Below are positions 18,801-26,572 of a stretch of 64,000 nt of DNA, piece after piece. A program made the translations under genes and the position numbers. How positions within the stretch are numbered: position 1 is the first letter of the stretch; each line of letters starts with the position of its first letter. This stretch comes from an uncultured bacterium. Lineage in GTDB: Bacteria > Cyanobacteriota > Vampirovibrionia > Gastranaerophilales > JAILCC01. The DNA is taken from contig CASDUJ010000028.1 of assembly GCA_949283935.1 (NCBI GenBank), forward strand, positions 36,506-100,505, in the 5' to 3' direction. The notes below the pieces were generated by a model. It saw only the letters and a program-made list of their open reading frames with translations. It did no database searches and had not been told where the DNA came from.

Positions 18801-19707
18801 GTTTAATCAACTTTTACATCGTGTTGATGAAATTGCTGAATATAGATACTTTAACAAAGTTGATAGAAATAATTTGTATGCTTCAGCTCATGACGTAATC
18901 GATAATAAATACACTCCATATGTAAATCAAGAAGATGGTGGAAATGCTTGGATGAAGCCAAGTGTGACAATTGAAACTATTAGTCCTGATGGTCAAGATG
19001 GTTTTAAAAATAGATCATACAATACAATATTAGGATACGAAACTCCTGTGGCTACTTTAAGAAATGGTTGGGAGCTTATTAATACTGTATTTGGTGGTTA
19101 TCAAGGATCTTTCCAAGATTATGATAATGTTAATAACTATCAAAATGGTGGTGTAGGTGGTTACATGGCTAACTTGTACAAGAAAAATTTCTTTGCTGGT
19201 GGTGTAGTCATGATGGGTGGAACTGGTGTTCAAACAAAAGACAATGGCATACATAACAGAAGCATGTCTTTTGGTCTTTTTGATATTGGAGCTGCTGCAA
19301 GGTTAGGATATAACGTAGGTTTAGGTAAACACTGGTTATTCCAACCTATGTTCACTACTTCTTACATATACATAAGTGGTATAAATAAAAGTAATGACCA
19401 AGGCGAAGATATGCATTTAGACGGAACAAATACAATACAAATTGCTCCTGGGTTTAAATTAGTTGGTAATTATGGTGGATGGCAGCCATATGTACTATTT
19501 GATTATACTTGGCCACTTATAGCTAAAACTGTTGCAAATGTAAACGATATTGATCTTCCTGATGTTGGTCTTCGTTCTTACGTTGAATATGGAGTTGGTT
19601 TAAGGAAAAATGTTGGTGAAAGATTTACTGGCTACGCTGAAGCTGTTTTACGTAATGGTGGTAGAACAGGTATTTCTTTCCAAGGTGGCTTAGTTTATAA
19701 ATTTTAA
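12847..19707 (+). CDS. Giant autotransporter with Pmp-like passenger motifs
   Basis: A type V secreted protein of 2286 residues. The signal peptide (KRNKFNALITAGCLAFLAP, cleavage near VQA-ND) is followed by a very long Asn/Ser/Thr/Gly-rich beta-helical passenger. The C-terminal ~310 residues (from about 18760) form an autotransporter beta-barrel with alternating aromatic strands and end in GLVYKF, the terminal Phe that BAM recognises. The passenger has imperfect long repeats in its first half and GGAI plus FxxN motifs near residues 1585-1740, as in chlamydial polymorphic membrane proteins. I chose the ATG at 12847 (GAGG upstream, signal peptide immediately after) over the earlier in-frame start at 12787. 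It is probably a surface adhesin; its ligand is unknown. Confidence 0.88.
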   Translation: MKKRNKFNALITAGCLAFLAPISVQANDLGSIEPSASETLNVNSGGDTFNNIQINDGVTYTIDSTSGTLAPNADQGAVTMAGTSAIQFSPAISEITFSSLQAQGSNTITQSSNSAGNSNLGAVSVESGNSLSVTAQGGTVNFSTSSVASGSQLNLNADGGVIEGSGITTLDGGTLNIQGANNVTTNGVNVSGTASITNTNTAGATNLGAVSVTDAVLTVSGIQADDYTSISYTGNNTLNTSDVDLGALTLNDGQTLDVNATGDTEFADVILSQATTGTTNLSLNANGGNINLDSAALNGNNNINISGASSVSIANGVTVVGATNRLNNTSDNTVSLGGINYNDSSASDVALNGNYDIGAVNLTADTGAAVINSSGTSSMGDISEGSRASLEINQTSGALTYGSASLDSNATLSMEVAQNSSISATNALSMSGNNNLSISGDGVVDVVGVNVSGTGNSISNSNTSANFGDIALNGATLSLNGIKEANIDGITFTSNANTLNVDNSDLGNISLTSGQTLNINSSNNASSFSDAVLAAGTSGDPTNLNLSADTANLTGNSITLNGESQIDIQGANGFSTSLTNGMSVSGSNNILNNDSDSNMSINGATVFADGGTSDLSINANNAAFSFNGITAGGNDVVNSNGNNSLGSLAASGGDTLTINATGTAATTDFSGGNISGATLTLNADGASIEGTAVTTLADGSSLNLTGSSSVNLTGGISASGTGNTVTNSTANNSLGAIDIVSDGDFTVNATADTTYTNATLTQGTNGNTQLVLNANGGDISGTSISMNGNSILETSGTNTITNGTISIDGISNVINNSNANTSLGILDLATGTGELEVNANANTSYQTANIANGSSLTLNAATGTITGTSAVSMSGNASFDVDGTQSIDVVGVNVTGTGNSITNNNNAADFATIALNDATLSIDGIAEANRDEFSFSGDNTLNSRNSDIGAINLDAAGDSLVLNSVTNGTSENNNTAFSTATLADGASLTLNADAETASIDATSISMNGNNSLSVSGTGNVNIDGITVTGAGNEIVNTNTSATSNLGTIQLTDAVLNVSGLNSSNYDSFTYNGVSNTINSTNSELGEISVSSAQTLNVNAEGTTSFTNATLAGGTGTDQMTTLNLNANNGTISGNSIDMNSYNNVNITGTQQVGITGGISVTGSQNNLTSTNDNSVLVAGPLTFDGTNNSLNINGDFTIGGVSTSGTDRINSSGDILLGDITVGADDALTIQSTSGNTAFANTQINTGSTLTLNANGGSLSSTADTSISGNTSLILAGDNVIDLAGVSISGADNSLTVSNTNANTSLGNLTLGTTGIDTSVTTQNGSIDNINVDNLVINTDNTPTWTLEANATTGTADNINIAEGGSATGKLNFSIGSLINEPTEKFVHYIKLVDSDDYILNTTGTGTDRNILQILTTSTYYSYVDGSTPVANNDYAANTIRLTNYNIDSDALLDYLTRQGEREYTITAGTQYIANTGILALPNLEAREGINNEFTLKGTGVLDGRDSNVGTINAQMFTLDTTADNIERTLNLDGFTYTNARSTSADGNGSVIITNSTDANATVNLASYTSGGVTTQPTFVNNASTNNGGVIYNSGEASTINATADTDIIFESNIAGVNGGAIHNTNGAEINFAGNTTFNSNIAAAGDGGAIYNNEAKLALGGIDKTTVFNSNRAAGSGGAIYSDDNDLDIVGDVVYNDNSANENGGAIAAINTTVNMSGTQTFTNNSASGKGGAIYANGTETNPTVINIASTRAGSSTVFSGNTAAGESNAIYLESNSTLNLSAVDGANIVFDDGIAGTSDNNKIVQQNGSVYYNNDNSGYAGNFELLGGDAYFTSPNSKAFMGGDYTLAGGSTLHLDNGTTDVIYANSLDLANTSLSNPANMTIDMNLSTELSDRFALASSTSGNILVTGINATGDTNEDRIFFNIAEGADFDSTVKTVDARFYQYNITGQRSGLLLTKGKLADTALQAPQVAVSARLAAQLDMFNQLLHRVDEIAEYRYFNKVDRNNLYASAHDVIDNKYTPYVNQEDGGNAWMKPSVTIETISPDGQDGFKNRSYNTILGYETPVATLRNGWELINTVFGGYQGSFQDYDNVNNYQNGGVGGYMANLYKKNFFAGGVVMMGGTGVQTKDNGIHNRSMSFGLFDIGAAARLGYNVGLGKHWLFQPMFTTSYIYISGINKSNDQGEDMHLDGTNTIQIAPGFKLVGNYGGWQPYVLFDYTWPLIAKTVANVNDIDLPDVGLRSYVEYGVGLRKNVGERFTGYAEAVLRNGGRTGISFQGGLVYKF
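13390..16770 (+). repeat. Imperfect passenger repeats of the autotransporter
   Basis: A coding repeat with the protein pattern GVxVSGTGNSIxNxNT, then LGxIxLxxATLxLxGI, then NTLNxxNSDLGxISLxxGQTLxVNA, recurs at least four times, starting near 13400, 14180, 15510 and 15910, with shorter partial copies between them. Copies have diverged at both protein and DNA level, so this is an old internal duplication rather than a perfect tandem array. Confidence 0.75.
17600..18070 (+). repeat. GGAI / FxxN motif cluster (Pmp-like)
   Basis: Six short units carry GGVI or GGAI (NGGVIYN, NGGAIHN, DGGAIYN, SGGAIYS, NGGAIAA, KGGAIYA), each accompanied by an FxxN-type tetrapeptide (FESN, FNSN, FNSN, YNDN, FTNN, FSGN). 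This alternation is the defining signature of chlamydial polymorphic membrane protein passengers. Confidence 0.8.
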
Positions 19708-19720
19708 TATTTTTTAGCTA

Positions 19721-19765
19721 AACAGAAGGCAGGATTTCCTGCCTTCTGTTGCTTTAATCTTTTTA
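19721..19765 (+). terminator. Strong hairpin terminator of the autotransporter gene
   Basis: A perfect 14-bp stem (AACAGAAGGCAGGA with TCCTGCCTTCTGTT) has a 2-base apparent loop and is followed by a T-rich tail (TGCTTTAATCTTTTT). It is the strongest hairpin noticed in the window. Confidence 0.8.
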
Positions 19766-19930
19766 AATATATACTACTGTTAGATATTGCCAAAATTACT
19801 ACCTTGTGTTAGTATTATTTTGTGTTTTGTATATTTATTTATCATTGGATAATTATTTTTTTCAATAGCAAATTTTTTTCTTTACGTTACTATAACTATT
19901 CAGAATTTCTGCATTAAAGGAGCATGCTTT

Positions 19931-22447
19931 ATGAAGGTCGCTTTAAATCTTTCTACATCACGTTCAAATTTTGGGGATAAAAGAATTAATAGAGTTAATT
20001 CTGTAAATAACAGAAATACTTCCTCAACTCCGAATCTTATATCTTTTGGAGGAAATAAAATTGCAAATCAAGTGGCATTGGTCACTGCAGAATCCTCTCC
20101 TTATTTTAAAGTTGGTGGGGTAGCTACAGTAGTTGCTGATTACCCTAAAAATGTTTTTGATAATTCTGTTTTGTTTATGCCTTACTATAATGGTCAAAGA
20201 TTTTATAATGATAAAGGTGAAATATTGCAAGATGTAGAAATTCTTAAGAATTCAGAAGGGAAACTAATTTTGACTAATGAAAATTTAAAGAAATTTTCAT
20301 TAGATGAAATAACTGCTCCAAACAGTAATAAAAAATATTGGGAACTGGAAGAAATTATTACTAAAAATATGGATTGGGCTGGTGGAACTGAAAAAATAGG
20401 ATTGTATAAAGTAAAAGGCCAACCTCATTATATGGTTTATACTTCTGACACTGCAAGAATGGCTAAGCCTTATGCGGGAGGTTTTTGGTATTCTTCAAAT
20501 TCTATGCCTAAATCTCCATTAGGAGTTGGTGGTGATAGTTATGCAAAATTTTGCAAAGCATTTGTTGAGTTATTGCCTTATGCTGAAGAAAAAGGAGTGA
20601 ATCCTCAGCATATTCTTCTAAATGATTCCCAGACAGCTTTTGTTCCCGAATATATTGCTAAGAGTATTGTTATAGATCAAAATCCTTATTACAAAGGTGC
20701 TTCAATGAGTTTTGTTCAGCATAATTTGGGAGAGGCTTACCAAGGAGTAACTTCAAATAGGGAAATGTTTTTTGACTTTGCTACAAATAGGCAGGTTAGA
20801 GCAGTTTTTGATGATCCCATATATGCTAAAGCTTTGTTAAATGGTACCACTGAAGATTATTTTGCTCCGTATGTTCAAAAATTTCAACGTACAAATAATA
20901 CTGTTGCTGCGAGTTCAATTCCGGTTAATTATGCGCTTACAAATAATTTGACGCATATTTCTACTGTATCAGAAGACTACGCGCAATCAGCTATAGATAA
21001 TCCTAATGTTGCAAATGGATTAACTGATAAATTAAAAGAACTACAGGATAAAGGTAAATATAGTGGTATTCTAAATGGCATGAATAGTCCCAGCATAGAT
21101 CCCATGAAACCTATAAATTTGACTTACTACAAAGAAACAGTGTCTGACAATTTGGGGCAAGTACATAATCCTTATCTTACATATAATTCCAATATGCCAA
21201 TTGAAGAAATTGAAAATATAAAACAATTAAATGCTCGAAATCTTTTTAGACGTTTAAAAGATGGTGTAGAAGCGAAATATGCAATAGGAAAAGATGATGC
21301 ATTGGGTGTATTGGGGTATATTGATGATAAATGGGTTCAAAAAATTGATAATAAAGAAAAAGTAAATTTATTTGTTTCTTGGGGAAGAGCTGATGAACAA
21401 AAGGGATTAGATGTTGTTCTAGATGCTTTTTCCAAATTTGTTAGAACCAAGGAAGGGGAAAATGCTGTATTGATTTTAGGTGGAGAGCTAAAAGGTCAAT
21501 CCGCTGAACAAATTGTAAAAGGGCAAATGGATGTTATTTGCAAAGATCCTTTTTTGAAAGGAAGAGTTGCGTTTATGAATGGTTTTGCCCCTAATTCTGT
21601 TTTGGCAGGAGCTGCAGATGCAGCGATTTTTCCATCAAGATTTGCCCCTTGTGAATTAACTGATTTAGAAGCAATGAAATATGGCACAACGCCTATAGTA
21701 ACAAATTTGCAAGGTTTAAAACAGAAAAACTTTGATCCTAGAATACCTGAGGAAGCCACTAAAGCTACAAGTTATAGAACCAAAGCACATTCTATAATGT
21801 CGATTGATGAATTAAAAAATGCGGATAGTCAATTTGCAAAGTTTTACAATAAATTATTTTCAGAAATGCAAAGAGAACTTGAACTTGCACAAAAAGCAAA
21901 TTACAAGAAATTTACTCAAGAGGAAATAAAAAAAATTGTATCTGAAAAAATATTAAAATCTGATGAATTAAAAATTGCGTATAAAGAGGCTACGGATAGA
22001 CTAATTTCCAATGATTTGGTTGAAGCTATGATTGCTAAAGTATCTGAAACACCTCAATTAAGAGAAAAAATGGTGAAGAATGCAATGAATGCAAAATCTG
22101 CTTGGCAAGATAATAATTTATTGCATGGCATTGGTATAAATAAATCTTCAAAAGATCTTTATATTGAAAGGCATTTGAAAGGGAATTTTGAGGTAATGTC
22201 TTCAACTTGTTTTGATTATGCCAAAATGCCAATTCAGAATTCTGCTGTTGTTGGCAGACAATTTTCTGAATCATCCCAAAATCTTTTGGTAAATTCTTAT
22301 CGAAGTATTGTAGATCTTATTCATAAACCTGCCTGTAAGAAATTTGCCATGGCTTTTGCCGGTATCGCCAGTATAGGTGCTTTGGGATATTATTTATTTA
22401 AGCCTGAGAAAACTGCTAAATCACATTCATCAACTTATATCGTGTAA
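19931..22447 (+). CDS. GT5 starch/glycogen synthase-like glycosyltransferase with FG motif and C-terminal membrane segment
   Basis: Family GT5 enzymes add ADP- or UDP-glucose to alpha-1,4-glucans. Core motifs are present: SPYFKVGGVATVVADYP (nucleotide-sugar lysine loop) near residues 56-72, WGRADEQKGLDVVLDAF near 482-498, and FPSRFAPCELTDLEAMKYGTTP near 565-590, where the usual PSRFEPCGL is altered to FAPCEL. Unusual are an N-terminal 45-residue extension with two FG motifs (SNFGDK, ISFGGNK), a helical C-terminal extension, and a hydrophobic segment near residues 803-823 followed by KPEKTAK, resembling a tail anchor. At 838 residues it is far longer than standard GlgA (about 480). An 18-bp gap to the next gene suggests an operon. 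Confidence 0.8.
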   Translation: MKVALNLSTSRSNFGDKRINRVNSVNNRNTSSTPNLISFGGNKIANQVALVTAESSPYFKVGGVATVVADYPKNVFDNSVLFMPYYNGQRFYNDKGEILQDVEILKNSEGKLILTNENLKKFSLDEITAPNSNKKYWELEEIITKNMDWAGGTEKIGLYKVKGQPHYMVYTSDTARMAKPYAGGFWYSSNSMPKSPLGVGGDSYAKFCKAFVELLPYAEEKGVNPQHILLNDSQTAFVPEYIAKSIVIDQNPYYKGASMSFVQHNLGEAYQGVTSNREMFFDFATNRQVRAVFDDPIYAKALLNGTTEDYFAPYVQKFQRTNNTVAASSIPVNYALTNNLTHISTVSEDYAQSAIDNPNVANGLTDKLKELQDKGKYSGILNGMNSPSIDPMKPINLTYYKETVSDNLGQVHNPYLTYNSNMPIEEIENIKQLNARNLFRRLKDGVEAKYAIGKDDALGVLGYIDDKWVQKIDNKEKVNLFVSWGRADEQKGLDVVLDAFSKFVRTKEGENAVLILGGELKGQSAEQIVKGQMDVICKDPFLKGRVAFMNGFAPNSVLAGAADAAIFPSRFAPCELTDLEAMKYGTTPIVTNLQGLKQKNFDPRIPEEATKATSYRTKAHSIMSIDELKNADSQFAKFYNKLFSEMQRELELAQKANYKKFTQEEIKKIVSEKILKSDELKIAYKEATDRLISNDLVEAMIAKVSETPQLREKMVKNAMNAKSAWQDNNLLHGIGINKSSKDLYIERHLKGNFEVMSSTCFDYAKMPIQNSAVVGRQFSESSQNLLVNSYRSIVDLIHKPACKKFAMAFAGIASIGALGYYLFKPEKTAKSHSSTYIV

Positions 22448-22465
22448 ATTTTAAGGAGCAATATT

Positions 22466-22807
22466 ATGCAAATACCAAAAATCAGTTTAACTAAACACAA
22501 CTCTATGAAGATTAATAATAATTTATCTTCTACTAATTTTGGGATGTCCAAAACAGAAAAATGGGAACATGATAAATATCAATTAAGTATTTATGCAGAT
22601 TATTATGAAAAAAATGATATGGATTTACAACTTCTTCAAACTAAGGCAGAAATTCGTAATTTATTAAATAAACAATTGGAAGAAGAACCAGATTTGACTG
22701 TTCAAGAAAGAGCAGAACTTGAAAGAGACAGATATTTGTTAAATGTTACTTTATATGAATTGTGTCAAAAGTTGGATATTCCATTCAGCACTGGGTTGAA
22801 AAAGTAA
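22466..22807 (+). CDS. Small FG-motif protein of unknown function
   Basis: A 113-residue protein beginning with a Lys/Asn/Ser-rich leader that ends in STNFGMSK near residues 23-30, like the leader of the preceding synthase. The rest is a highly charged helical region (KAEIRNLLNKQLEEEPDLT, QERAELERDRYLL) that could form a coiled coil. AAGGAGC precedes the ATG, and it lies 18 bp after the GT5-like gene, so cotranscription is likely. Function unknown; it may work with the synthase. Confidence 0.7.
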   Translation: MQIPKISLTKHNSMKINNNLSSTNFGMSKTEKWEHDKYQLSIYADYYEKNDMDLQLLQTKAEIRNLLNKQLEEEPDLTVQERAELERDRYLLNVTLYELCQKLDIPFSTGLKK

Positions 22808-22811
22808 AAAA

Positions 22812-24590
22812 TTAGCCTATCATACTGTATTTGGATATAATTGGATGGTGATATTCAGTTATATTTATTGACTTTGCATCAACTATGATAGATGGAGGAA
22901 GTATGTGCCATTTAAATAAAGCTTTTTGAGATTTGTCAAAAAATTTTAGTATCCAACTTTCTTTTTGTTCTTGTGAAATTAAATTATTTGTTTCATATTT
23001 AAATTTATGTTTTTTTAATTCTTCGTAACCATAATTTCTATTTTCGACGAACCAAATAATTTCATCTAAAAATGGATAAGGCATATTATCTTCTTCAGCT
23101 GTAACTGTTCGCCCTTTTTGTTCATCAAATTTAAGCTCAGCTCCAGGAGGCTTTTCTAGAATATTTTTGGGAATAACATTTTTTATTGGTCTGTTTGTGT
23201 TTAAAAAGTCTGCCAAGGCAAAAAGTTTTGTTTTTGTAACATCTGCTATGGGCGCAAATCCTCCTGACATATCTCCATTTATTGTTGCATAACCTATGTA
23301 AAGTTCGGATTTGTCGCTGGTAGCAATTGGTAACATAAACTTACATTCATTTGATATGCTCCATAATATTGTTGCTCTGCTTCGAGCTTGTATGTTTTCA
23401 AAAGTTGTCGATTTTGTATATTGTTCTGCATCAATTTGCCTAAAAATGTCTTTCAATTCATTGGAAAAAATTTCAATTTCCTTGTTTATTGGAATTTCAA
23501 GAAAATGAATTCCCAAATTGTTAGCTAATATTTGGGCATCCTTTTTGCTGTTTAGTGATGTTATTTTTGTTGGCATAGAAATTCCATAAACATTTTCTTT
23601 TCCAAGAGCATCTGCCAATAAAACCGCACAAACTGATGAATCAAGTCCTCCAGAAAGACCCAATACGGCTTTTTGGAAACCTGTTTTTCTAAAATATCCT
23701 CTTATTCCACAAAGAATTGTCTGATATGTTCTATCTAAATCGTTGAAGTAATCCAGACTGAAATCTTTAATTTCATTTCTTTGTTCCAGTCCTTTTGGTA
23801 TATTTTCAATCTTTCCTTGAAAATTTACTGCCTCTATAAAATCTTCTTCAAAAAATTTGCCTCTTAATTTTAGATTTCCATTTAAGTCATAAATTCTTGA
23901 TGCACCATCAAAACAAAGATTATCTCCATATCCGGCTTGGTTTACGTATATATAGTTAACTTTATATTTTTTTGCAATAGAAGATAGCAAATTATGTTTT
24001 AGTTGCTCTTTTCTTGCCCTTGAAGGAGAAGAAGAGCAATTGATTATTGTTGTTGGTTTTTTTTTCATTAATTCTTCAATAGGGTCACACATATATATAT
24101 TATGTTCAAAAAAATCTTTGTCGTTAAAACCATCTTCGCATACAATAATTCCATATCGTTCGTTTTCAATCTCAATTATTTCTCCTGTTTCTTGAGATGG
24201 TTCAAAATATCTATTATCGTTAAATTCACAATAACTTGGTAATAATTTTTTTCTAACTGTACTTATTTGTTTTCCATTTTGTAAAATTGCAATGGAATTG
24301 TAATATGGTTTTTTGTTCTCTGAATTAGTTGGTTCAACATAACCAACCAATGCAGTTATATTATTTGTTAGTTTTTTAATTTCTTCTAATTCTTTTAATT
24401 GAAATTTAATTAATGATTTATGTCTTGCGAAAATATCTCCGAATGGATAGCCAAATAAAGCTAATTCTGGAAAAATTACCATATTAGCATTTTTCTCTTT
24501 AGCTTTATTTATAGTTTCTTTTATTTTTGCACTATTGTGAAAAATGTCTCCAGCTACTGTATCAATTTGTGCCAAAATTATCTTACTCAT
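22812..24590 (-). CDS. nadE: Glutamine-dependent NAD+ synthetase
   Basis: Converts nicotinate adenine dinucleotide to NAD+ using glutamine nitrogen. The 592-residue protein has an N-terminal nitrilase-type glutaminase domain with the Glu-Lys-Cys triad visible in FPELALFGYPFGD (near residue 40), RKKLLPSY and IIVCEDGF, and a C-terminal synthetase domain with the PP-loop LGLSGGLDSSVCAVLLADALG near residue 310. The C-terminus is somewhat divergent but the length is normal. No Shine-Dalgarno sequence is obvious. It converges with the small FG-motif gene, with only 4 bp between their stops. Confidence 0.93.
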   Translation of the reverse strand: MSKIILAQIDTVAGDIFHNSAKIKETINKAKEKNANMVIFPELALFGYPFGDIFARHKSLIKFQLKELEEIKKLTNNITALVGYVEPTNSENKKPYYNSIAILQNGKQISTVRKKLLPSYCEFNDNRYFEPSQETGEIIEIENERYGIIVCEDGFNDKDFFEHNIYMCDPIEELMKKKPTTIINCSSSPSRARKEQLKHNLLSSIAKKYKVNYIYVNQAGYGDNLCFDGASRIYDLNGNLKLRGKFFEEDFIEAVNFQGKIENIPKGLEQRNEIKDFSLDYFNDLDRTYQTILCGIRGYFRKTGFQKAVLGLSGGLDSSVCAVLLADALGKENVYGISMPTKITSLNSKKDAQILANNLGIHFLEIPINKEIEIFSNELKDIFRQIDAEQYTKSTTFENIQARSRATILWSISNECKFMLPIATSDKSELYIGYATINGDMSGGFAPIADVTKTKLFALADFLNTNRPIKNVIPKNILEKPPGAELKFDEQKGRTVTAEEDNMPYPFLDEIIWFVENRNYGYEELKKHKFKYETNNLISQEQKESWILKFFDKSQKALFKWHILPPSIIVDAKSINITEYHHPIISKYSMIG

Positions 24591-24811
24591 AATAAAATAT
24601 TCTCACTTACAGGAAATTTATCAAAGAAATATATTTTTTAATTTTTGTAAATATTATGATTTTTTGAGTTATTTTTACGAAAATTCTATTGATATTGTAC
24701 AAGAAACAAAATTTTTTTTCTAATTTTGAAGTATATTTAATTTTTTCTTTCAAAAAAACAAAAAAACAGCCAAGTTTTTAAAACTTTGAACTTTGTAACA
24801 GAAAAATTTGT

Positions 24812-24841
24812 TTGACTAAGAAAAAAAAGTTTCATTATAAT
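24812..24841 (+). promoter_or_regulatory. Near-consensus sigma-70-type promoter before the decayed glnA locus
   Basis: TTGACT (24812-24817), an 18-base A-rich spacer and a perfect TATAAT (24836-24841), 28 bases before the remnant's ATG. The rest of the 278-base gap 24591-24868 is AT-rich with no other recognisable element. The spacer is 18, not 19, so it is not grouped with the MerR-type promoters. Confidence 0.65.
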
Positions 24842-24868
24842 TATCGGGAGTAGAAATTAATAGGTGAA

Positions 24869-25285
24869 ATGATGGCAGAACGTAAGACAAAAGAATCTAT
24901 TGTAGAAGAAATAAAAAATAAAGATGTTGAATTTATTCGTTTACAATTTTGTGATTTGAACGGCGGATAAAAAATATGGCAGTTCCTGCTACATTAATTC
25001 ACGATAAAGCGGTGTATTATGATGTAGTACCTGATGATTTAGGAGAAGGTATAGGAAGGCAAATTGTAAGAACGCTTACCAAAATAGAATTTGAAATTAA
25101 AGCAAGCCACCATGAGGCAGCTTGTGGTCAACATGAAATTGATTTTAAATATGCAGATGCGTTGACTGCAGCAGATAATATTGTTACTTTTAAGTATGCA
25201 GTAAAAGCTGTTGCTTCTCAAAATGGCTTACACTCAACTTTTATACCTAAGCCTATTTTGGGGATAAATGCTTCTGGAATGCTTT
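24869..25285 (+). pseudogene. glnA: Glutamine synthetase remnant
   Basis: The start (MAERKTKESIVEEI, then VEFIRLQFCDLNG) is the beta-grasp N-terminus of a type I glutamine synthetase. It stops at a TAA (24968-24970) that is bypassed by a one-base shift. The other frame resumes with NMAVPA and jumps to YYDVVPDDLGEGIGRQIV, losing about 90 residues. The active-site block ASHHEAACGQHEIDFKYADA and FIPKPILGINASGM are still recognisable. Everything downstream of that point, roughly the last 170 residues, is missing and the frame runs into an unrelated oxidoreductase. The product cannot be a functional synthetase. Confidence 0.88.
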
Positions 25286-26515
25286 GTAATAGAGAAAGGG
25301 TAGATGAGCATATCAAAATAGCTGAACTTGCGTTATTGGCAAAAGATATAAAAATTTCTATTCCATCAGAATTAAAAACTGAGAAAATTGCAATTATTGG
25401 TTCAGGAGTTGCAGGACTTAGTTGTGCTTTTCATTTACGAAAAAAGGCCTATAACGTAAAAGTTTTTGAAGCAGATGATAAAATTGGTTGAAAACTTTCT
25501 CAAGTTATCCCTCATGAACGTTTACCAAAGGACATTCTGCAATCTGAGTTGCAAAAATTATCAGATATTAATATTCAATTTCAATTAAAAACAAAAATTA
25601 ATAAAAAACTTTTGGCAAACTAAAAGAAGAATTTGACGCAATAGTAATTGCTTGTGGAGCTCATGATCCTTTAATATTACCATTTGAAGGTCAGGAAAAA
25701 CTTATTTTAGGCTTAGATTTTTTGAAGAAGATTAATAATGGAGAAAAAATTAATTTAGGAAAAAAAGTTGTAATTATTGGAGCTGGCAATGCAGCTATGG
25801 ATGTAATATTAGCTGCTTATGCATCTGGTGCAAAAACTGTAACTGCAATAGACATAAAAAAACCATCTGCTTTTGACAAAGAATTAAATTGCGCAAAATC
25901 TTTAGGAGCTAAAATTTTGTATCTTTGTTTTACTCAAAAAATAACCGAAAAAGGTGTGTTGCTTCAAGACAGTACATTGCTAGAAGCTGATAGTGTGATT
26001 ATTTCAATAGGTGATAGACCGGATTTTTCTTTTTTAAATTCTGAAGACTTGACACCTAATGGATTTATAAAACTAAATAAATTTAATCAAATGGAAAGTA
26101 ATTCAAAAATTTTTGTTGCTGGTGATGCAATAAAACAAGGTCTTTTTGTTAATGCTTTGGCTGATGGAAGACTCGTAGCCAATAATATTTTTAGATTATT
26201 TAATTCATTGCCATTAATTTCTGATGATAAACTTCCTCTTCTTCCAAAAGATAAAGTTAAACCTCAATTTTATACTTTTCAAAGTCCATGTGATATTTTA
26301 AAAAATGATGTCTTAAATGAAAAAAATCGTTGCTTAAGGTGTGGTATCTGTAGGGATTGTGAATTTTGTTTGAACGCTTGTCCTCAAAATGCTATTTCTA
26401 AATATATTAACAAAATGGAGATAGGTGTATAGGCTGTGGCATTTGTGCAGGAGTTTGTCCTTGTGGAGTTTGGACTATGCAAGACAATTTTGTATTGGTT
26501 GATTTAAATGAATAG
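25286..26515 (+). pseudogene. GltD-like NAD(P)/FAD oxidoreductase remnant with ferredoxin tail
   Basis: Begins in the middle of the family (ERVDEHIKIAELALLAKDIKI) in frame with the glnA remnant. IAIIGSGVAGLSCAFHL is the FAD site. An in-frame TGA at 25489-25491 replaces the second Gly of the expected DKIGG. A TAA plus frameshift near 25621 breaks the chain. A second dinucleotide fold (VVIIGAGNAAMDVILAAY) and GDAIKQGLFVNALADGR follow, then one cysteine cluster (CLRCGICRDCEFCLNACP). A further frameshift at about 26425 moves the last cluster (CIGCGICAGVCPCGVW) into another frame. Relatives transfer electrons between NAD(P)H, flavin and iron-sulfur partners. At least three disabling lesions are visible. 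Confidence 0.87.
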
Positions 26516-26572
26516 TTGTTAAAATTCTTCTAAAATAGTATCATTTTATTGTTAATTTTTGAAGGTTTTGAA

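Noticed and set aside
25489..25491. TGA at a conserved glycine position, suggesting UGA recoded as Gly
   Set aside because: The same locus carries other stops, frameshifts and deletions, and intact genes such as tatC and the flavoprotein at 34330 end in TGA, so ordinary pseudogene decay explains it.
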